A stretch of DNA of 64,000 bases from Janibacter melonis (lineage in GTDB: Bacteria; Actinomycetota; Actinomycetes; Actinomycetales; Dermatophilaceae), in contig NZ_JAJBZM010000001.1 of assembly GCF_020567375.1 (NCBI RefSeq), positions 295,396 through 359,395 on the forward strand, written 5' to 3'. The position numbers and the translations under genes are program-made. Positions 17,134 to 26,573 of the stretch are shown here, piece after piece. Positions within the stretch are counted from its first letter, which is position 1. Each line of letters opens with the position of its first letter. The notes under the pieces are model-generated. The model did no database searches. It was given only the letters and a program-made list of their open reading frames with translations, and was not told where the DNA came from.

Positions 17134-18302
17134 AGTCACCCACCGACGAGGCGCACCGCACCGCGCCCGATGCCCCGTCGGCGATCCGGCTCGCGGCGGT
17201 GGGGATGTGCCTCGTCGGGGTCTGCTACGGGTTGGCCCGCTTCGCCTACGGGCTCTTCGTGCCGGCCTTCCGCGAGGACTTCGACCTCGGACCCACGGCC
17301 ACCGGAGCCGTCGCGTCCGGCTCCTACGTCGCGTACTGCCTCGCCGTGGTCGCCGCGACGGTGCTCACCCCGCGCCTCGGTGCCCGCAGGGTGGCCGTGG
17401 CCGCCGGGACGGTCGCCACGGCTGGGACGGCACTCGTCGCGCTGGCCCCGACCTCGGCGGTCCTCGGCGCCGGGGTGCTGCTCGCCGGCGCGAGCACGGG
17501 CGTCGCCTCTCCCCCGCTGGCCCACGCCGTCGCCCGCACCGTCCGCGCGGCGCGGCGCGATCGCACGCAGGCGGTCGTCAACGCCGGCACGGGGCTGGGT
17601 GTCGCCGTGGCCGGCCCCGTCGCGCTCGTCGCGCAGGACAGCTGGCGGGCTGCGTGGGCGGTCTTCGCCCTCCTCGCCGCGGCGACGACCTTCTGGGCGG
17701 CCCGGGTCGTCCCGCCGGCGCGCGACGACGGCGCGTCGGTGCCCTCCCTCCTCCCCCGCCCGCTCCTGCCGGTCGGGGCCGGACGACTGCTCCTCGGCGC
17801 TGCCGTCATGGGCCTGGCGAGCGCGGCGGTGTGGGCCTTCGGGCTCGACCTCCTCGTGACTGAGGGCGGCACGGGCCCGACGACCGCCCGTCTCGCCTGG
17901 GTGCTGCTCGGCGTCCTCGGGGTGCTCGGCGCGGCCGCCGGCGACCTCGAGGCCCGGCTGGGCCCGGCGAGGGCGTGGACCACGACGACGGTCGCGCTGG
18001 CGGGCGCCACCGCCGTCCTCGCGCTCGCCCCCGGCACGCCCGCACTCACCCACCCCGCCGCCGCCGTCTTCGGGGGCTCCTACATCGCGATGTCCGGCCT
18101 GCTCCTCCTGGGCGGCACTCGGGTGTACTCCGACGAGCCGTCCGCGGGCGTCGGCATCGCCTTCCTCGTGCTCGCGCTCGGCCAGGCGGCCGGCTCGCTC
18201 GCCCTCGGCGCGCTCGCCTCGGGCACGGGGCTGCGCACCGCCGTCCTCGTGGCCGCCGGGGTCGGGCTCATCGGCGCCCTCGCGCCGCCGCGGACGTCCT
18301 GA
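17115..18302 (+). CDS. MFS transporter, YbfB/YjiJ-like
   Basis: A 395-residue, 12-helix major facilitator protein. The first helix reads GVCYGLARFAYGLFVP, typical of the YbfB/YjiJ and related drug/metabolite exporters. The signature loop LGARRVAV follows helix 2-3. ATG 17115 gives MVHRSVKSP and follows a TAGCGT box by 7 nt, suggesting a leaderless start; GTG 17131 is an alternative. It is divergent from a TetR gene with a shared palindrome and ends at a strong terminator. The substrate is unknown. Confidence 0.82.
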   Translation: MVHRSVKSPTDEAHRTAPDAPSAIRLAAVGMCLVGVCYGLARFAYGLFVPAFREDFDLGPTATGAVASGSYVAYCLAVVAATVLTPRLGARRVAVAAGTVATAGTALVALAPTSAVLGAGVLLAGASTGVASPPLAHAVARTVRAARRDRTQAVVNAGTGLGVAVAGPVALVAQDSWRAAWAVFALLAAATTFWAARVVPPARDDGASVPSLLPRPLLPVGAGRLLLGAAVMGLASAAVWAFGLDLLVTEGGTGPTTARLAWVLLGVLGVLGAAAGDLEARLGPARAWTTTTVALAGATAVLALAPGTPALTHPAAAVFGGSYIAMSGLLLLGGTRVYSDEPSAGVGIAFLVLALGQAAGSLALGALASGTGLRTAVLVAAGVGLIGALAPPRTS

Positions 18303-18320
18303 GATCGCGCCCGGGGACAC

Positions 18321-18360
18321 GACGAGGCCCGGTGGACCATGTGGTCCACCGGGCCTCGTC
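18321..18360. terminator. Bidirectional terminator between MFS gene and tRNA-Pro
   Basis: A perfect inverted repeat with 19-bp arms (GACGAGGCCCGGTGGACCA and its complement) around a 2-nt centre. It lies 18 nt past the MFS stop and 17 nt past the 3' end of the oppositely oriented tRNA gene, so it can terminate both. Confidence 0.85.
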
Positions 18361-18377
18361 TCGTGCTCTGCACGCCG

Positions 18378-18451
<74 letters not shown>

Positions 18452-18488
18452 GTGTGCTGTGAAGCCGCCCCGTCGCCGGAGCGAAGTC

Positions 18489-18494
18489 ACTCTA
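18489..18494 (-). promoter_or_regulatory. -10 box (TAGAGT) for tRNA-Pro
   Basis: TAGAGT on the minus strand lies about 38 nt before the mature 5' end of tRNA-Pro, a usual distance for a precursor leader. No strong -35 is seen. Confidence 0.4.
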
Positions 18495-18542
18495 ACTCAG
18501 CCGTCCCGCGTCTTCGTAATCGGCCCGGGTCGGGCCGCGGGC

Positions 18543-18573
18543 CGGCCCCCTTCGCCCGAGACGACGGGGGCCG
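18543..18573 (-). terminator. Hairpin after der containing a GCGAAGGGG motif
   Basis: CGGCCCCC (18543-18550) pairs with GGGGGCCG (18566-18573) around a 15-nt loop, 10 nt past the der stop. One copy of the dispersed 9-mer (18547-18555) spans one arm and the loop. Confidence 0.45.
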
Positions 18574-18582
18574 CGGACCGGC

Positions 18583-20064
18583 TCAGCGCTCGCGACGACG
18601 ACGCTCGCGCACCCGCACGGAGATCTCGACGGGCGTGCCCTCGAAGCCGAACTCCTCGCGCAGCCGGCGCTCGAGGAAGCGGCGGTACCCGGCCTCGATG
18701 AAGCCGGACGCGAAGACGACGAAGCGCGGCGGACGGGTCGAGGCCTGCGTCGCGAAGAGGATGCGGGGCTGCTTGCCCCCGCGCACCGGGTGCGGGTGCC
18801 CGGAGACGATCTCGCCCATGACGGCGTTGAGCCGACCGGTCGGCACGCGGGTGTCCCACGACGTCAGCGCGACGTCGAGGGCCGGCACGAGCTTGTCGAC
18901 GTGGCGGCCGGTGCGCGCCGAGAGGTTGACGCGCGGCGCCCACTGCACCTGGACGAGCTCGCGCTCGATCTCGCGCTCGAGGTAGTAGCGCCGCTCCTCG
19001 TCGAGCAGGTCCCACTTGTTGTAGGCGATGACGAGGGCTCGGCCGGTCTCGACGACCTGGCTGATGACGCGCAGGTCCTGCTCGGCGATGGCCTCCTCGG
19101 CGTCGATGAGCACGACGGCGACCTCGGCCTTCTCGAGCGCGGTCTGCGTGCGCAGCGAGGCGTAGAAGTCGGCGCCCTTCGTCTGGTGGACGCGGCGTCG
19201 GATGCCGGCGGTGTCGACGAAGCGCCAGGTGCGCCCGCCGAGCTCGACGAGCTCGTCGACCGGGTCGCGGGTCGTGCCCGCGACGTTGTCGACGACGACG
19301 CGCTCCTCGCCGGCGAGCTTGTTGAGCAGCGAGGACTTGCCGACGTTCGGGCGGCCGACGAGGGCGACGCGCCGGGGACCGCCGACCGGCATCGGCTCGG
19401 CGACCATCGAGCGGTCCGGGAGCACCTCGAGGACGGCGTCGAGGGCGTCACCGCTGCCGCGGCCGTGCAGGGCGGAGACGGGCCAGGGCTGACCGAGGCC
19501 GAGGTTCCACAGCGCGGCCGCCTCGCCCTCCATGCGCATGTCGTCGACCTTGTTGGCGACGAGGACGACGGGCTTGCCGGCGCGGCGCAGCAGGCGCACG
19601 ACGGCCTCGTCGTCGTCGGTCGCGCCGACGGTCGCGTCGACGACGAAGAGGACGACGTCGGCCATGTCGATGGCGACCTCGGCCTGCTCGGCGACCTTGA
19701 GGTGGATGCCCGTGGCGGTGGCCTCCCAGCCGCCGGTGTCGATCATCGTGAAGCGGCGCCCGGACCACTCGCCCTCGTAGGCGACCCGGTCGCGGGTGAC
19801 GCCGGGCACGTCCTCGACGACGGCCTCGCGGCGGCGCAGGATGCGGTTGACGAGGGTCGACTTGCCGACGTTCGGGCGGCCGACGATCGCGACGACGGGC
19901 AGCTCGCCCTCGTAGAGCTCGTCGGGCTGCTCCTGGAATCCGTCGACGAGCGCCTGGTCCTCGGGCGTGAGCTCGAAGTCCTCGAGCCCCGCACGCAGCA
20001 CGCGCTCGACGCCCTCGTCGTCGGCGGCGCCGAGGTCGGCGGGCTTCGGGCTCTGGCTGTCCAC
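18583..20064 (-). CDS. der: GTPase Der (EngA), ribosome assembly
   Basis: A 493-residue double-GTPase required for 50S ribosome assembly. Both G domains are complete: [13 protein letters not shown] / DTGGWE / NKVDD in the first, [13 protein letters not shown] / DTAGIRR / YNKWDL in the second; a KH-like domain closes the protein. The N-terminal extension of about 50 acidic residues is common in actinobacteria. I chose GTG 20064 because it follows CCAGGAGAG at the right distance; a frame open to 20130 gives no better ribosome site. It is followed by tRNA-Pro and preceded by cmk. Confidence 0.95.
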   Translation of the reverse strand: MDSQSPKPADLGAADDEGVERVLRAGLEDFELTPEDQALVDGFQEQPDELYEGELPVVAIVGRPNVGKSTLVNRILRRREAVVEDVPGVTRDRVAYEGEWSGRRFTMIDTGGWEATATGIHLKVAEQAEVAIDMADVVLFVVDATVGATDDDEAVVRLLRRAGKPVVLVANKVDDMRMEGEAAALWNLGLGQPWPVSALHGRGSGDALDAVLEVLPDRSMVAEPMPVGGPRRVALVGRPNVGKSSLLNKLAGEERVVVDNVAGTTRDPVDELVELGGRTWRFVDTAGIRRRVHQTKGADFYASLRTQTALEKAEVAVVLIDAEEAIAEQDLRVISQVVETGRALVIAYNKWDLLDEERRYYLEREIERELVQVQWAPRVNLSARTGRHVDKLVPALDVALTSWDTRVPTGRLNAVMGEIVSGHPHPVRGGKQPRILFATQASTRPPRFVVFASGFIEAGYRRFLERRLREEFGFEGTPVEISVRVRERRRRER

Positions 20065-20181
20065 GGGTCTCTCCTGGCGGGTCGAGGCGAAGGGGGCGGA
20101 CCGGCCGGGTCGGCGCGTGTCCACCCCCATTGTCGCAGCCCCGCGGACCTCGGCGGTCCCCTCGGGCGCGTCGGTGCCCGG

Positions 20182-20874
20182 TCAGCCCGCGGGACGCACC
20201 GCGTCGACGGCGGCGATGGCGGCCGCCACGCTCTCCTCGAAGGTCATCTCGGAGGTGTCGAGCGTGAGCACCCCGTCGGCGGCGACGAGGAACTGCGAGA
20301 CCGTCGAGTCGTCGCGGTCACGACGCACGACCTCGTCGCGGGTCGCCTCCAGCGTCTGCTCGTCGGCGCCGCCGTGCAGCTCGACGGTGCGCCGGCGCAG
20401 TCGGGCCTCCTCGCTCGCGGTGAGGAGCAGACGCACGTCGGCGTCGGGGGCGACGACGGTCGTCACGTCACGCCCCTCGGCGACGACGCTGCCCTGCTCG
20501 TCGCCGATGACGGTGATGAGATCGCGCTGCTGCTCCTGGAGGGCGACGCGGACCCCGGGGTTGGTGGCGACGGCAGAGACCTGCGCGCTGATCTGCGAGG
20601 TACGGATCGCCTCGGTGACGTCCTCGTCGCCGACGAGGACCCCGGGCTCGGCCGGGTCGGCGCTCATCGCGAGCGGCAGGTCCCGTGCGGCCGCGGCGAC
20701 GGCGTCGAGGTCGGTGAGGTCGACCCCGGACTCGAGGCACCACCACGTGAGGGCGCGGTACATCGCCCCGGTGTCGAGGTAGCCGCCCCCGAGGTGGGCG
20801 GCGACGGCCCGGGAGACGCTGGACTTGCCGGACCCGGAGGGACCGTCGACGGCGACGACGAAGGGGGCGCTCAT
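20182..20874 (-). CDS. cmk: Cytidylate kinase
   Basis: A 230-residue (d)CMP kinase, phosphorylating CMP and dCMP for nucleotide pools. Walker A DGPSGSGKSS at about 10-19, YLDTGAMYRA for substrate binding, VAEGRDVTTVV and LTASEEARLRRR of the lid are visible. cmk before der is the conserved actinobacterial order. ATG 20874 lies 8 nt after a TAGGAT -10 box, suggesting that cmk-der can be transcribed from a leaderless promoter in the 22-nt gap after tyrA. Confidence 0.96.
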   Translation of the reverse strand: MSAPFVVAVDGPSGSGKSSVSRAVAAHLGGGYLDTGAMYRALTWWCLESGVDLTDLDAVAAAARDLPLAMSADPAEPGVLVGDEDVTEAIRTSQISAQVSAVATNPGVRVALQEQQRDLITVIGDEQGSVVAEGRDVTTVVAPDADVRLLLTASEEARLRRRTVELHGGADEQTLEATRDEVVRRDRDDSTVSQFLVAADGVLTLDTSEMTFEESVAAAIAAVDAVRPAG

Positions 20875-20882
20875 GGGTGTCG

Positions 20883-20888
20883 ATCCTA
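20883..20888 (-). promoter_or_regulatory. -10 box (TAGGAT), probable leaderless cmk promoter
   Basis: TAGGAT on the minus strand is followed after 8 nt by the cmk ATG. It occupies the short gap between tyrA and cmk. Confidence 0.5.
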
Positions 20889-20896
20889 GGCGGGGC

Positions 20897-22024
20897 TCAG
20901 GAGTGCAGCTGCCAGCCCCGGGCCAGCAGGGCGTCCTCGAGCGGGCCGGCGGCGGCCGGCACGACGGAGACCTCCGCGACGCCGAAGGGCAGGCCCAGGC
21001 CGTGGTCGAGGCGCAGGTCCTCGAGGTTGATGCCGGCCTCGCCGATGTCGGCGAAGAGCCGGGCGAGCTCGCCGGGCCGGTCGTCGACGACGACGCTGAC
21101 GATCGTGTAGGCCGTGGGCGCGGCGCCGTGCTTGCCCGGGATCCGGGAGTGCCCGGCGTTGCCGTCGGCGATGGCGCGGGCGAGGACGGCCCGGGCCCCC
21201 GGCGCGTCCTCGTCGAGGCCGTGCTCGAGGTCTCCGAGCGCGCCGATGACGCCGTCGAGCTCGTCGCGCAGGCTGGTGAGCACGGCCCGCACGGAGCCGG
21301 CGTTGCCGGCGAGGATCTGGGTCCACAGCCCGGGGTCGCTCGCCGCGATCCGGGTGACGTCGCGCACGCCCTGGCCGGCCAGGCCGACCGCGTGCTCGCT
21401 CAGCGGCTCGAGGCGTGCGGCTACGAGGCTCGCGGCGAGCTGGGGCACGTGCGAGACGGCGGCGACGGCGGCGTCGTGCTCGTCGGGCGTGAGCCGGCTG
21501 ACGACGGACCCGACGGCCCGGGCGACGCGCTCGACGCGCTTCACCGCGGCGGGATCGGTGCCCTCGTCGGCGCAGACGACCCAGGCGCGACCCTCGAAGA
21601 GGTCGGGTCGCGCGGCGATGGCCCCGCTGCGCTCGCGCCCGGCCATCGGGTGCGAGCCGACGTAGCGCTCCAGGGGTGCGCCCAGACGCACGAGGTCGTG
21701 CCGGATGACCCCCTTGACGGAGGCGACGTCGGTGACCGTCGCCCCCGGCCAGCGGCGCAGGGCGTCGGCGACCACCGTCGGGGTGATGTCCGGCGGGGTC
21801 GCGACGACGACGAGGTCGGGCTCCGGGTGGCCGTCGTCGTCGTAGCCCAGGCGCGGCCCGAGCCGGCCCGCGCCGAGATCCCGGGCGAGGGTCATCGCCG
21901 TCACCGACTGGTCCTGCAGGACCGGCTCGGCGCCGGCCCGGCGCAGGGCGAGACCGATCGACGCGCCGATGAGACCGGTGCCGATGATCCAGACCTGCGG
22001 GAGCGCCTCGGCGCCGCTGCTCAC
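20897..22024 (-). CDS. tyrA: Prephenate dehydrogenase with C-terminal ACT domain
   Basis: A 375-residue enzyme oxidising prephenate to 4-hydroxyphenylpyruvate in tyrosine synthesis. The NAD-binding GTGLIGASIG is at about 15-24; GSHPMAGRERSG and the helical domain follow with SHVPQLAASLV. A C-terminal ACT domain (about 305-370, YTIVSVVVDDRPGELARLF) suggests feedback control by an aromatic amino acid. GTG 22024 overlaps the rluB stop by 4 nt, so it is translated in one unit with rluB and the scp genes. Confidence 0.94.
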   Translation of the reverse strand: MSSGAEALPQVWIIGTGLIGASIGLALRRAGAEPVLQDQSVTAMTLARDLGAGRLGPRLGYDDDGHPEPDLVVVATPPDITPTVVADALRRWPGATVTDVASVKGVIRHDLVRLGAPLERYVGSHPMAGRERSGAIAARPDLFEGRAWVVCADEGTDPAAVKRVERVARAVGSVVSRLTPDEHDAAVAAVSHVPQLAASLVAARLEPLSEHAVGLAGQGVRDVTRIAASDPGLWTQILAGNAGSVRAVLTSLRDELDGVIGALGDLEHGLDEDAPGARAVLARAIADGNAGHSRIPGKHGAAPTAYTIVSVVVDDRPGELARLFADIGEAGINLEDLRLDHGLGLPFGVAEVSVVPAAAGPLEDALLARGWQLHS

Positions 22025-22971
22025 AAGCCGACCGCCTTGTACAGCTGGCCGATCTCGCGCCGGCTGAGCGCCCGCCAGCGGCCGGACTTCGTCTGCCCGA
22101 GCTCGACGGGGCCGACCTGCACCCGGGTGAGGGTGAGCACGGGGTGCCCGACCTCCTCCATGAGCCGGCGCACAATGTGGTTGCGGCCCTCGTGCAGGAC
22201 GATCTCGACGACCGCCTTGCCCGGGGTCGAGGCGACGACGGAGAAGGAGTCGACCTTCACCGGTCCGTCCTCGAGCTGGACGCCGGCGCGCAGCGTCTTG
22301 CCGAGGTCGCGCGGCACCGGGCCGGAGACCTGGGCGACGTAGGTCTTGAGCACCCCGTAGCGGGGGTGCTGCAGGCGGTGGGCGAGGTCGCCGTCGTTGG
22401 TGAGGAGCAGCAGGCCCTCGGTGTCGGCGTCGAGCCGGCCGACGTGGAAGAGGCGCTCGGGGCGCTCCGCGACGTAGTCGCCCACCGACGGACGGCCGAG
22501 GTCGTCCGACATCGTCGTGACGACGCCGAGGGGCTTGTTGAAGGCGAGGTAGACCCGGCTCTCGTCGAGCTGGACCCGCTCCCCGTCGACGTGGACGGTC
22601 TGGCTCGAGGGGTCGACGCGGATGCCGAGCTCGGTGACGACCTGGCCGTCCACCTGTACCCGGCCCGCCGCGATGAGCTCCTCGCAGGCGCGCCGCGAGC
22701 CGACGCCCGCCCCGGCGAGCAGCTTCTGCAGGCGCACGCCGTCGGGCGCATGGACGTCGACCTCAGGTGCAGATCGAGGCTGCGGGGCGATCGTCGGCTG
22801 GCCCTGGCGTGAGCGCCCGGTCGTGCCGCGGTTGCCGCCGTCGGGGCGGCCACGGCGCGGGCCGCCGCCCTGGCGCGAGCCCCCCTGACCACCCGGTCGG
22901 GAACCTCCGGGACCCCCCTGACGTCGGCCGCCGCCTCCGCCGCCGCGGCGCTGTCCGTCGGCGGGGCTCAT
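22021..22971 (-). CDS. rluB: 23S rRNA pseudouridine synthase, RluB type
   Basis: A 316-residue RsuA/RluB-family pseudouridine synthase. An N-terminal Gly/Arg-rich tail (about 8-60) precedes an S4 RNA-binding domain (VRLQKLLAGAGVGSRRACEELI) and the catalytic domain with the aspartate in VGRLDADTEGLLLLTNDG. It modifies a 23S rRNA uridine; the exact site is inferred from the family. ATG 22971 overlaps scpB by 4 nt and includes the tail; it agrees with the actinobacterial order scpA-scpB-rluB. Confidence 0.93.
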   Translation of the reverse strand: MSPADGQRRGGGGGGRRQGGPGGSRPGGQGGSRQGGGPRRGRPDGGNRGTTGRSRQGQPTIAPQPRSAPEVDVHAPDGVRLQKLLAGAGVGSRRACEELIAAGRVQVDGQVVTELGIRVDPSSQTVHVDGERVQLDESRVYLAFNKPLGVVTTMSDDLGRPSVGDYVAERPERLFHVGRLDADTEGLLLLTNDGDLAHRLQHPRYGVLKTYVAQVSGPVPRDLGKTLRAGVQLEDGPVKVDSFSVVASTPGKAVVEIVLHEGRNHIVRRLMEEVGHPVLTLTRVQVGPVELGQTKSGRWRALSRREIGQLYKAVGL

Positions 22972-23594
22972 GCCCGGCCCTGCTCTGCGAGCTCGTCGAT
23001 CATGTCTGCCTCCGGCAGGTAGGGAGCGATGGGCGGCAGGTCGTCGAGCGACTGCAGCCCCATCCGCTCGAGGAATGAGTCGGTGGTGCCGTACAGGGTC
23101 GAGCCGGACTCGCCGTCGTGGCTGACCTCGGTGATGAGCCCACGGGTGAGCAGGGTGCGCACGACGCCGTCGACGCTCACCCCGCGCACCGCGCTGATCC
23201 GGGCCCGGGAGATGGGCTGGCGGTAGGCGATGACAGCGAGCGTCTCCAGCGAGGCCTGGGTGAGCCGGGCCTGCTGCCCGTCGAGCACGAAGCGCTCGAC
23301 GACCGATGCGTACGCGGGGTGCGAGTACAGGCGCCAGCCGCCGGCGACGGAGCGGATGGTCCACCCGCGGGTGCCGTCGGCGAGCTCGGCCTCGATCTCG
23401 GCGAGGGCGTCGCGCACCGTCTCGACGGTGACCTCGAGGGCGGAGGCGAGGGCGACCTCGCTCACCGGCTCCTCGACGACCATGAGGACCGCCTCGACGG
23501 CCCCCTTCGCCCCACCGGGCAGCTCGTCGACGTCGAGGGCGAGCTGGCCGCCCTCGTCGGGTGCGTCCGGGGCGATCTCGTCGGTCGTGCTCAT
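22968..23594 (-). CDS. scpB: Segregation and condensation protein B
   Basis: A 208-residue kleisin-associated protein with two winged-helix domains (EAVLMVVEEPVSEVALASAL and AVIAYRQPISRARISAVRGV). With ScpA and SMC it forms bacterial condensin for chromosome compaction. The start ATG overlaps scpA's stop by 4 nt, and its stop overlaps rluB's start, indicating translational coupling. Confidence 0.95.
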   Translation of the reverse strand: MSTTDEIAPDAPDEGGQLALDVDELPGGAKGAVEAVLMVVEEPVSEVALASALEVTVETVRDALAEIEAELADGTRGWTIRSVAGGWRLYSHPAYASVVERFVLDGQQARLTQASLETLAVIAYRQPISRARISAVRGVSVDGVVRTLLTRGLITEVSHDGESGSTLYGTTDSFLERMGLQSLDDLPPIAPYLPEADMIDELAEQGRA

Positions 23595-24604
23595 CGCGGG
23601 TCTCCTGCCTCGACGGGCCGAGGGCCGGCGTCGTCCTGCTCGGGGGTCGCGCCCGCCGGGGTCTCCTCGGCGGTCGCAGCGGCCGGGATCTCCTGCGCGG
23701 CGGACCGCTCGAGGTCGGCCTCGTCGAACTCGTCGCTCACCTGCACGTCGCCGTCCTGGGCGCCGACCCAGCGCACCGTGAGCTCGCCGAGGGCCTCGGG
23801 CTGCTCGAAGGTCACCGCCTGCTCGCGGAAGAGCTCGAGCAGGGCGAGGAAGCGGGCGACGACGACGAGCGTGGAGTCGGCGTCGCGCACGAGGGTGCGG
23901 AAGGACGCCGACCCGTGCTCTCGCAGCCGCTCGGCGACGATGCCCGCCTGCTCGACGACGCTCACCGTCGGCGCGTGGAGGTGGGCCAGGCCGACCGTCG
24001 GCTCCTCGCGCGGGGTGAGCGCACGGGCGGCGATCATCGCCAGTTGCTCGGGGGTGATCGTGATGACGAGCTCGGGCAGCAGGCTGGCGAGCTGGGGCTC
24101 CAGCCCGGCCTGACGGGGCGTCATCCGGGCGCTGCGGCTCAGCTCGGCGGCGAAGCGACCGGCGACCTCCTTGAAGGCGCGGTACTGCAGCAGCCGGGCG
24201 AAGAGCAGGTCGCGGGCCTCGATGAGGGCGAGGTCCTCCTCGTCGTCCTCGCGGCTCGTCGGCAGCAGCCGGGCGGCCTTGAGGTCGAGCAGGGTCGCGG
24301 CGACGAGGAGGAACTCCGAGGTCTGGCCGAGGTCGAGCTCGGCCTGGCTCTCGCGGATCGCCCGCAGGTGCACCATGAACTCGTCGGTGACCTTGGCCAG
24401 CGCGATCTCGGTGATGTCGAGCTGGTGCTTGCTGATGAGCCCGAGGAGGAGGTCGAAGGGACCCTCGTAGTTCTCGAGGTGGACGGTGAAGGCCTGCGAG
24501 GCGGCCCGCCGGGTGATCACTCCCCCCGGGACGGCCTCGGTCTCGGCGGGGACCGCCGCGGGCGGGTCGAGCAGCGCCGGGTCGAATGCCGGGAGCTCGG
24601 TCAT
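23591..24604 (-). CDS. scpA: Segregation and condensation protein A
   Basis: A 337-residue kleisin of the SMC-ScpAB condensin. The N-terminal block FTVHLENYEGPFDLLLGLISKHQLDI (here noted by its ends FTVH and QLDI) and the downstream LDLKAARLLP are characteristic. The C-terminal about 60 residues are acidic and Ala/Pro-rich. I chose ATG 24604, four bases after the parA stop; a GTG at 24622 would extend it by six residues and overlap parA. The order parA-scpA-scpB is conserved in actinobacteria. Confidence 0.93.
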   Translation of the reverse strand: MTELPAFDPALLDPPAAVPAETEAVPGGVITRRAASQAFTVHLENYEGPFDLLLGLISKHQLDITEIALAKVTDEFMVHLRAIRESQAELDLGQTSEFLLVAATLLDLKAARLLPTSREDDEEDLALIEARDLLFARLLQYRAFKEVAGRFAAELSRSARMTPRQAGLEPQLASLLPELVITITPEQLAMIAARALTPREEPTVGLAHLHAPTVSVVEQAGIVAERLREHGSASFRTLVRDADSTLVVVARFLALLELFREQAVTFEQPEALGELTVRWVGAQDGDVQVSDEFDEADLERSAAQEIPAAATAEETPAGATPEQDDAGPRPVEAGDPR

Positions 24605-24608
24605 CGGC

Positions 24609-25535
24609 TCAGGCAGCCCCACCGCGGGCGATGAGCTCGCGGGCGAGCTGGCGGTAGGCGTTGGCGCCGTTGTGCGCCGTCGCGTACGTCGTGATCGGCT
24701 CCGCGGCGAGCGTGGCGTCGGGGAACTTCACGGTGCGCGAGATGACGGTGTGGAAGACGCGCTCGCTGAAGTGGTCGACGACGCTGCTGACGACCTCGCG
24801 GCTGTGCAGGGTCCGGCCGTCGTACATCGTCGCGAGGATGCCGTCGATCTCCAGGCGCGGGTTGAGCCGGTCCTGGATCTTCTCGATGGTCTCGACGAGC
24901 AGGGCGACCCCGCGCATCGCGAAGTACTCGGTCTCGAGCGGGATGATGACGCCGTGCGCCGCCGTGAGGGCGTTGACGGTGAGCAGCCCGAGGCTGGGCT
25001 GGCAGTCGATGAGCACGACGTCGTAGTCGTCGAGGACGGGGCGCAGGACCCGGGCGAGGATCTGCTCGCGGGCGACCTCGCCGACGAGCTGCACCTCGGC
25101 CGCGGAGAGGTCGATGTTCGCCGGGACGACGTCCAGGCCCTGGACGTTCGTGCGCTGGATGACCTCGCGGATGTCGTGACGGCGCTCGACGAGGAGGTTG
25201 TAGATCGTCACGTCGAGGGTGTGGGTCGGCACGCCGAGACCCACGGAGAGCGCGCCCTGGGGGTCGAAGTCGACGAGGAGGACCTTGCGACCGAGCTCGG
25301 CGAGCGCGGCGCCGAGGTTGATCGTCGTCGTCGTCTTGCCGACGCCGCCCTTCTGGTTGCACATCGCGATGATGCGCGCCGGGCCGTGCGCGGTCAGCGG
25401 AGCGGGCTCCGGGAAGTCGGGGAGAGGTCGACCCGTGGGGCCGACCTGGACCGTGCCGTGCTCGAGCTCGAGCGGCGGCGTCACCTCTGGTGCCACGTGC
25501 TGATCACTCCATCGCCGTACGTCGGTCAGCCTCAC
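24609..25535 (-). CDS. ParA-family ATPase of the scp cluster
   Basis: A 308-residue ParA/MinD-like ATPase with the deviant Walker A KGGVGKTTTT (about residues 63-72), Walker A' DFDPQGALS and Walker B VVLIDCQPSLG. About 55 residues precede the ATPase domain. It is the Rv1708-type protein beside scpAB, separate from the origin-proximal ParAB system; no parB is nearby. Its exact role in segregation is unknown. GTG 25535 lies downstream of a TAGGGT -10 box with a very short leader. Confidence 0.9.
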   Translation of the reverse strand: MRLTDVRRWSDQHVAPEVTPPLELEHGTVQVGPTGRPLPDFPEPAPLTAHGPARIIAMCNQKGGVGKTTTTINLGAALAELGRKVLLVDFDPQGALSVGLGVPTHTLDVTIYNLLVERRHDIREVIQRTNVQGLDVVPANIDLSAAEVQLVGEVAREQILARVLRPVLDDYDVVLIDCQPSLGLLTVNALTAAHGVIIPLETEYFAMRGVALLVETIEKIQDRLNPRLEIDGILATMYDGRTLHSREVVSSVVDHFSERVFHTVISRTVKFPDATLAAEPITTYATAHNGANAYRQLARELIARGGAA

Positions 25536-25548
25536 GCTGATCGAGGCG

Positions 25549-25554
25549 ACCCTA
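25549..25554 (-). promoter_or_regulatory. -10 box (TAGGGT) for the parA-scpA-scpB-rluB-tyrA unit
   Basis: TAGGGT on the minus strand ends 13 nt before the parA GTG, giving a predicted leader of only about 6 nt. It lies in the 94-nt gap after xerD, which otherwise holds no gene. Confidence 0.45.
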
Positions 25555-25629
25555 CCAGCGGCGCCGGTGGGTCTCCTGGTCGGCGAGCGCCGGGGCCCTC
25601 CGTCCGCTCCGGCGCGGGAGCGCTGCGTG

Positions 25630-26541
25630 TCACCGGGCGCGGGGGTGGCTCTGCGCGTAGACCTCGCGGAGCTGCTGCACCGTGACCATCGTGTAGATCT
25701 GGGTCGTCGTCACCGAGGCGTGGCCGAGCAGCTCCTGGACGACCCGGACGTCGGCGCCCCCGTCGAGCAGGTGGGTGGCGAAGGAGTGGCGCAGGGTGTG
25801 CGGCGAGATCTCGCCTCGCAGCCGGGCCCGGCCGGCGGTCGCGCTGATGATCGCCCACGCGCTCTGCCGCGACAGCCGGGTGCCGCGGCGGTTGAGGAAG
25901 AGGGCGGGGCCACCGCGCCCTTTCGCCAGCATCTCGGGACGCCCGCGGACGAGCCACGCCGAGACCGCCTCGGTGGCGTAGCTGCCGAGCGGCACGACGC
26001 GCTCCTTGCTCCCCTTGCCGAAGAGCCGGACCGCCCCGGCGTCGAGGTCGACGTCGTCGACGTCGAGCCCGACCGCCTCGGAGATCCGCGCACCGCTGCC
26101 GTAGAGCACCTCGAGCAGGGCGCGGTCGCGCAGCGAGGACGAGCTGTCCCCCGGTCCGGTGGCGTCGATGAGTGCCGAGACCTCGGCGACGGAGATGGCC
26201 TTCGGCAGACGCGACGGGGGCCGCGGCGGCGCGACGTCGGCGGCCGGGTCGTCCGCGGCGAGCCCCTCGAGCGCGAGGAAGCGGTGCAGCCCGCGCACGG
26301 CCACGAGGGTGCGTGCCGCCGAGGTCGCCGCGAGCGGCGGGTGCTCCTCGCTCCCCCGGCGCAGGTCGGCGAGGAAGGACGCGACGTGCTCCTCGCGTAC
26401 CTCGTCGGGTGCGGTGACGCCCGCCGCCTCGAGATGGCGCACGTAGCGCTGCGCGTCGCGGCGGTACGCGGCGAGGGTGTGCCGACTGACCCCGCGCTCG
26501 ACGTCGAGGTGGGTCAGCCAGGTGCGCACCGCCCGGGCCAT
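25630..26541 (-). CDS. xerD: Tyrosine recombinase XerD
   Basis: A 303-residue site-specific recombinase that resolves chromosome dimers at dif together with XerC. The N-terminal SAM-like domain (about 1-95) is followed by the catalytic domain with R152 (GARISEA), K178, H248-x2-R251 (HTLRHSF), H274 (LGHAS) and nucleophile Y283. ATG 26541 is the only good start, 33 nt after ald's stop. Placement next to parA/scpAB links it to chromosome segregation and matches Rv1701. Confidence 0.94.
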   Translation of the reverse strand: MARAVRTWLTHLDVERGVSRHTLAAYRRDAQRYVRHLEAAGVTAPDEVREEHVASFLADLRRGSEEHPPLAATSAARTLVAVRGLHRFLALEGLAADDPAADVAPPRPPSRLPKAISVAEVSALIDATGPGDSSSSLRDRALLEVLYGSGARISEAVGLDVDDVDLDAGAVRLFGKGSKERVVPLGSYATEAVSAWLVRGRPEMLAKGRGGPALFLNRRGTRLSRQSAWAIISATAGRARLRGEISPHTLRHSFATHLLDGGADVRVVQELLGHASVTTTQIYTMVTVQQLREVYAQSHPRAR

Positions 26542-26573
26542 CGCGGTGGCCGCGGGCGGTGCCGACGACTGGG

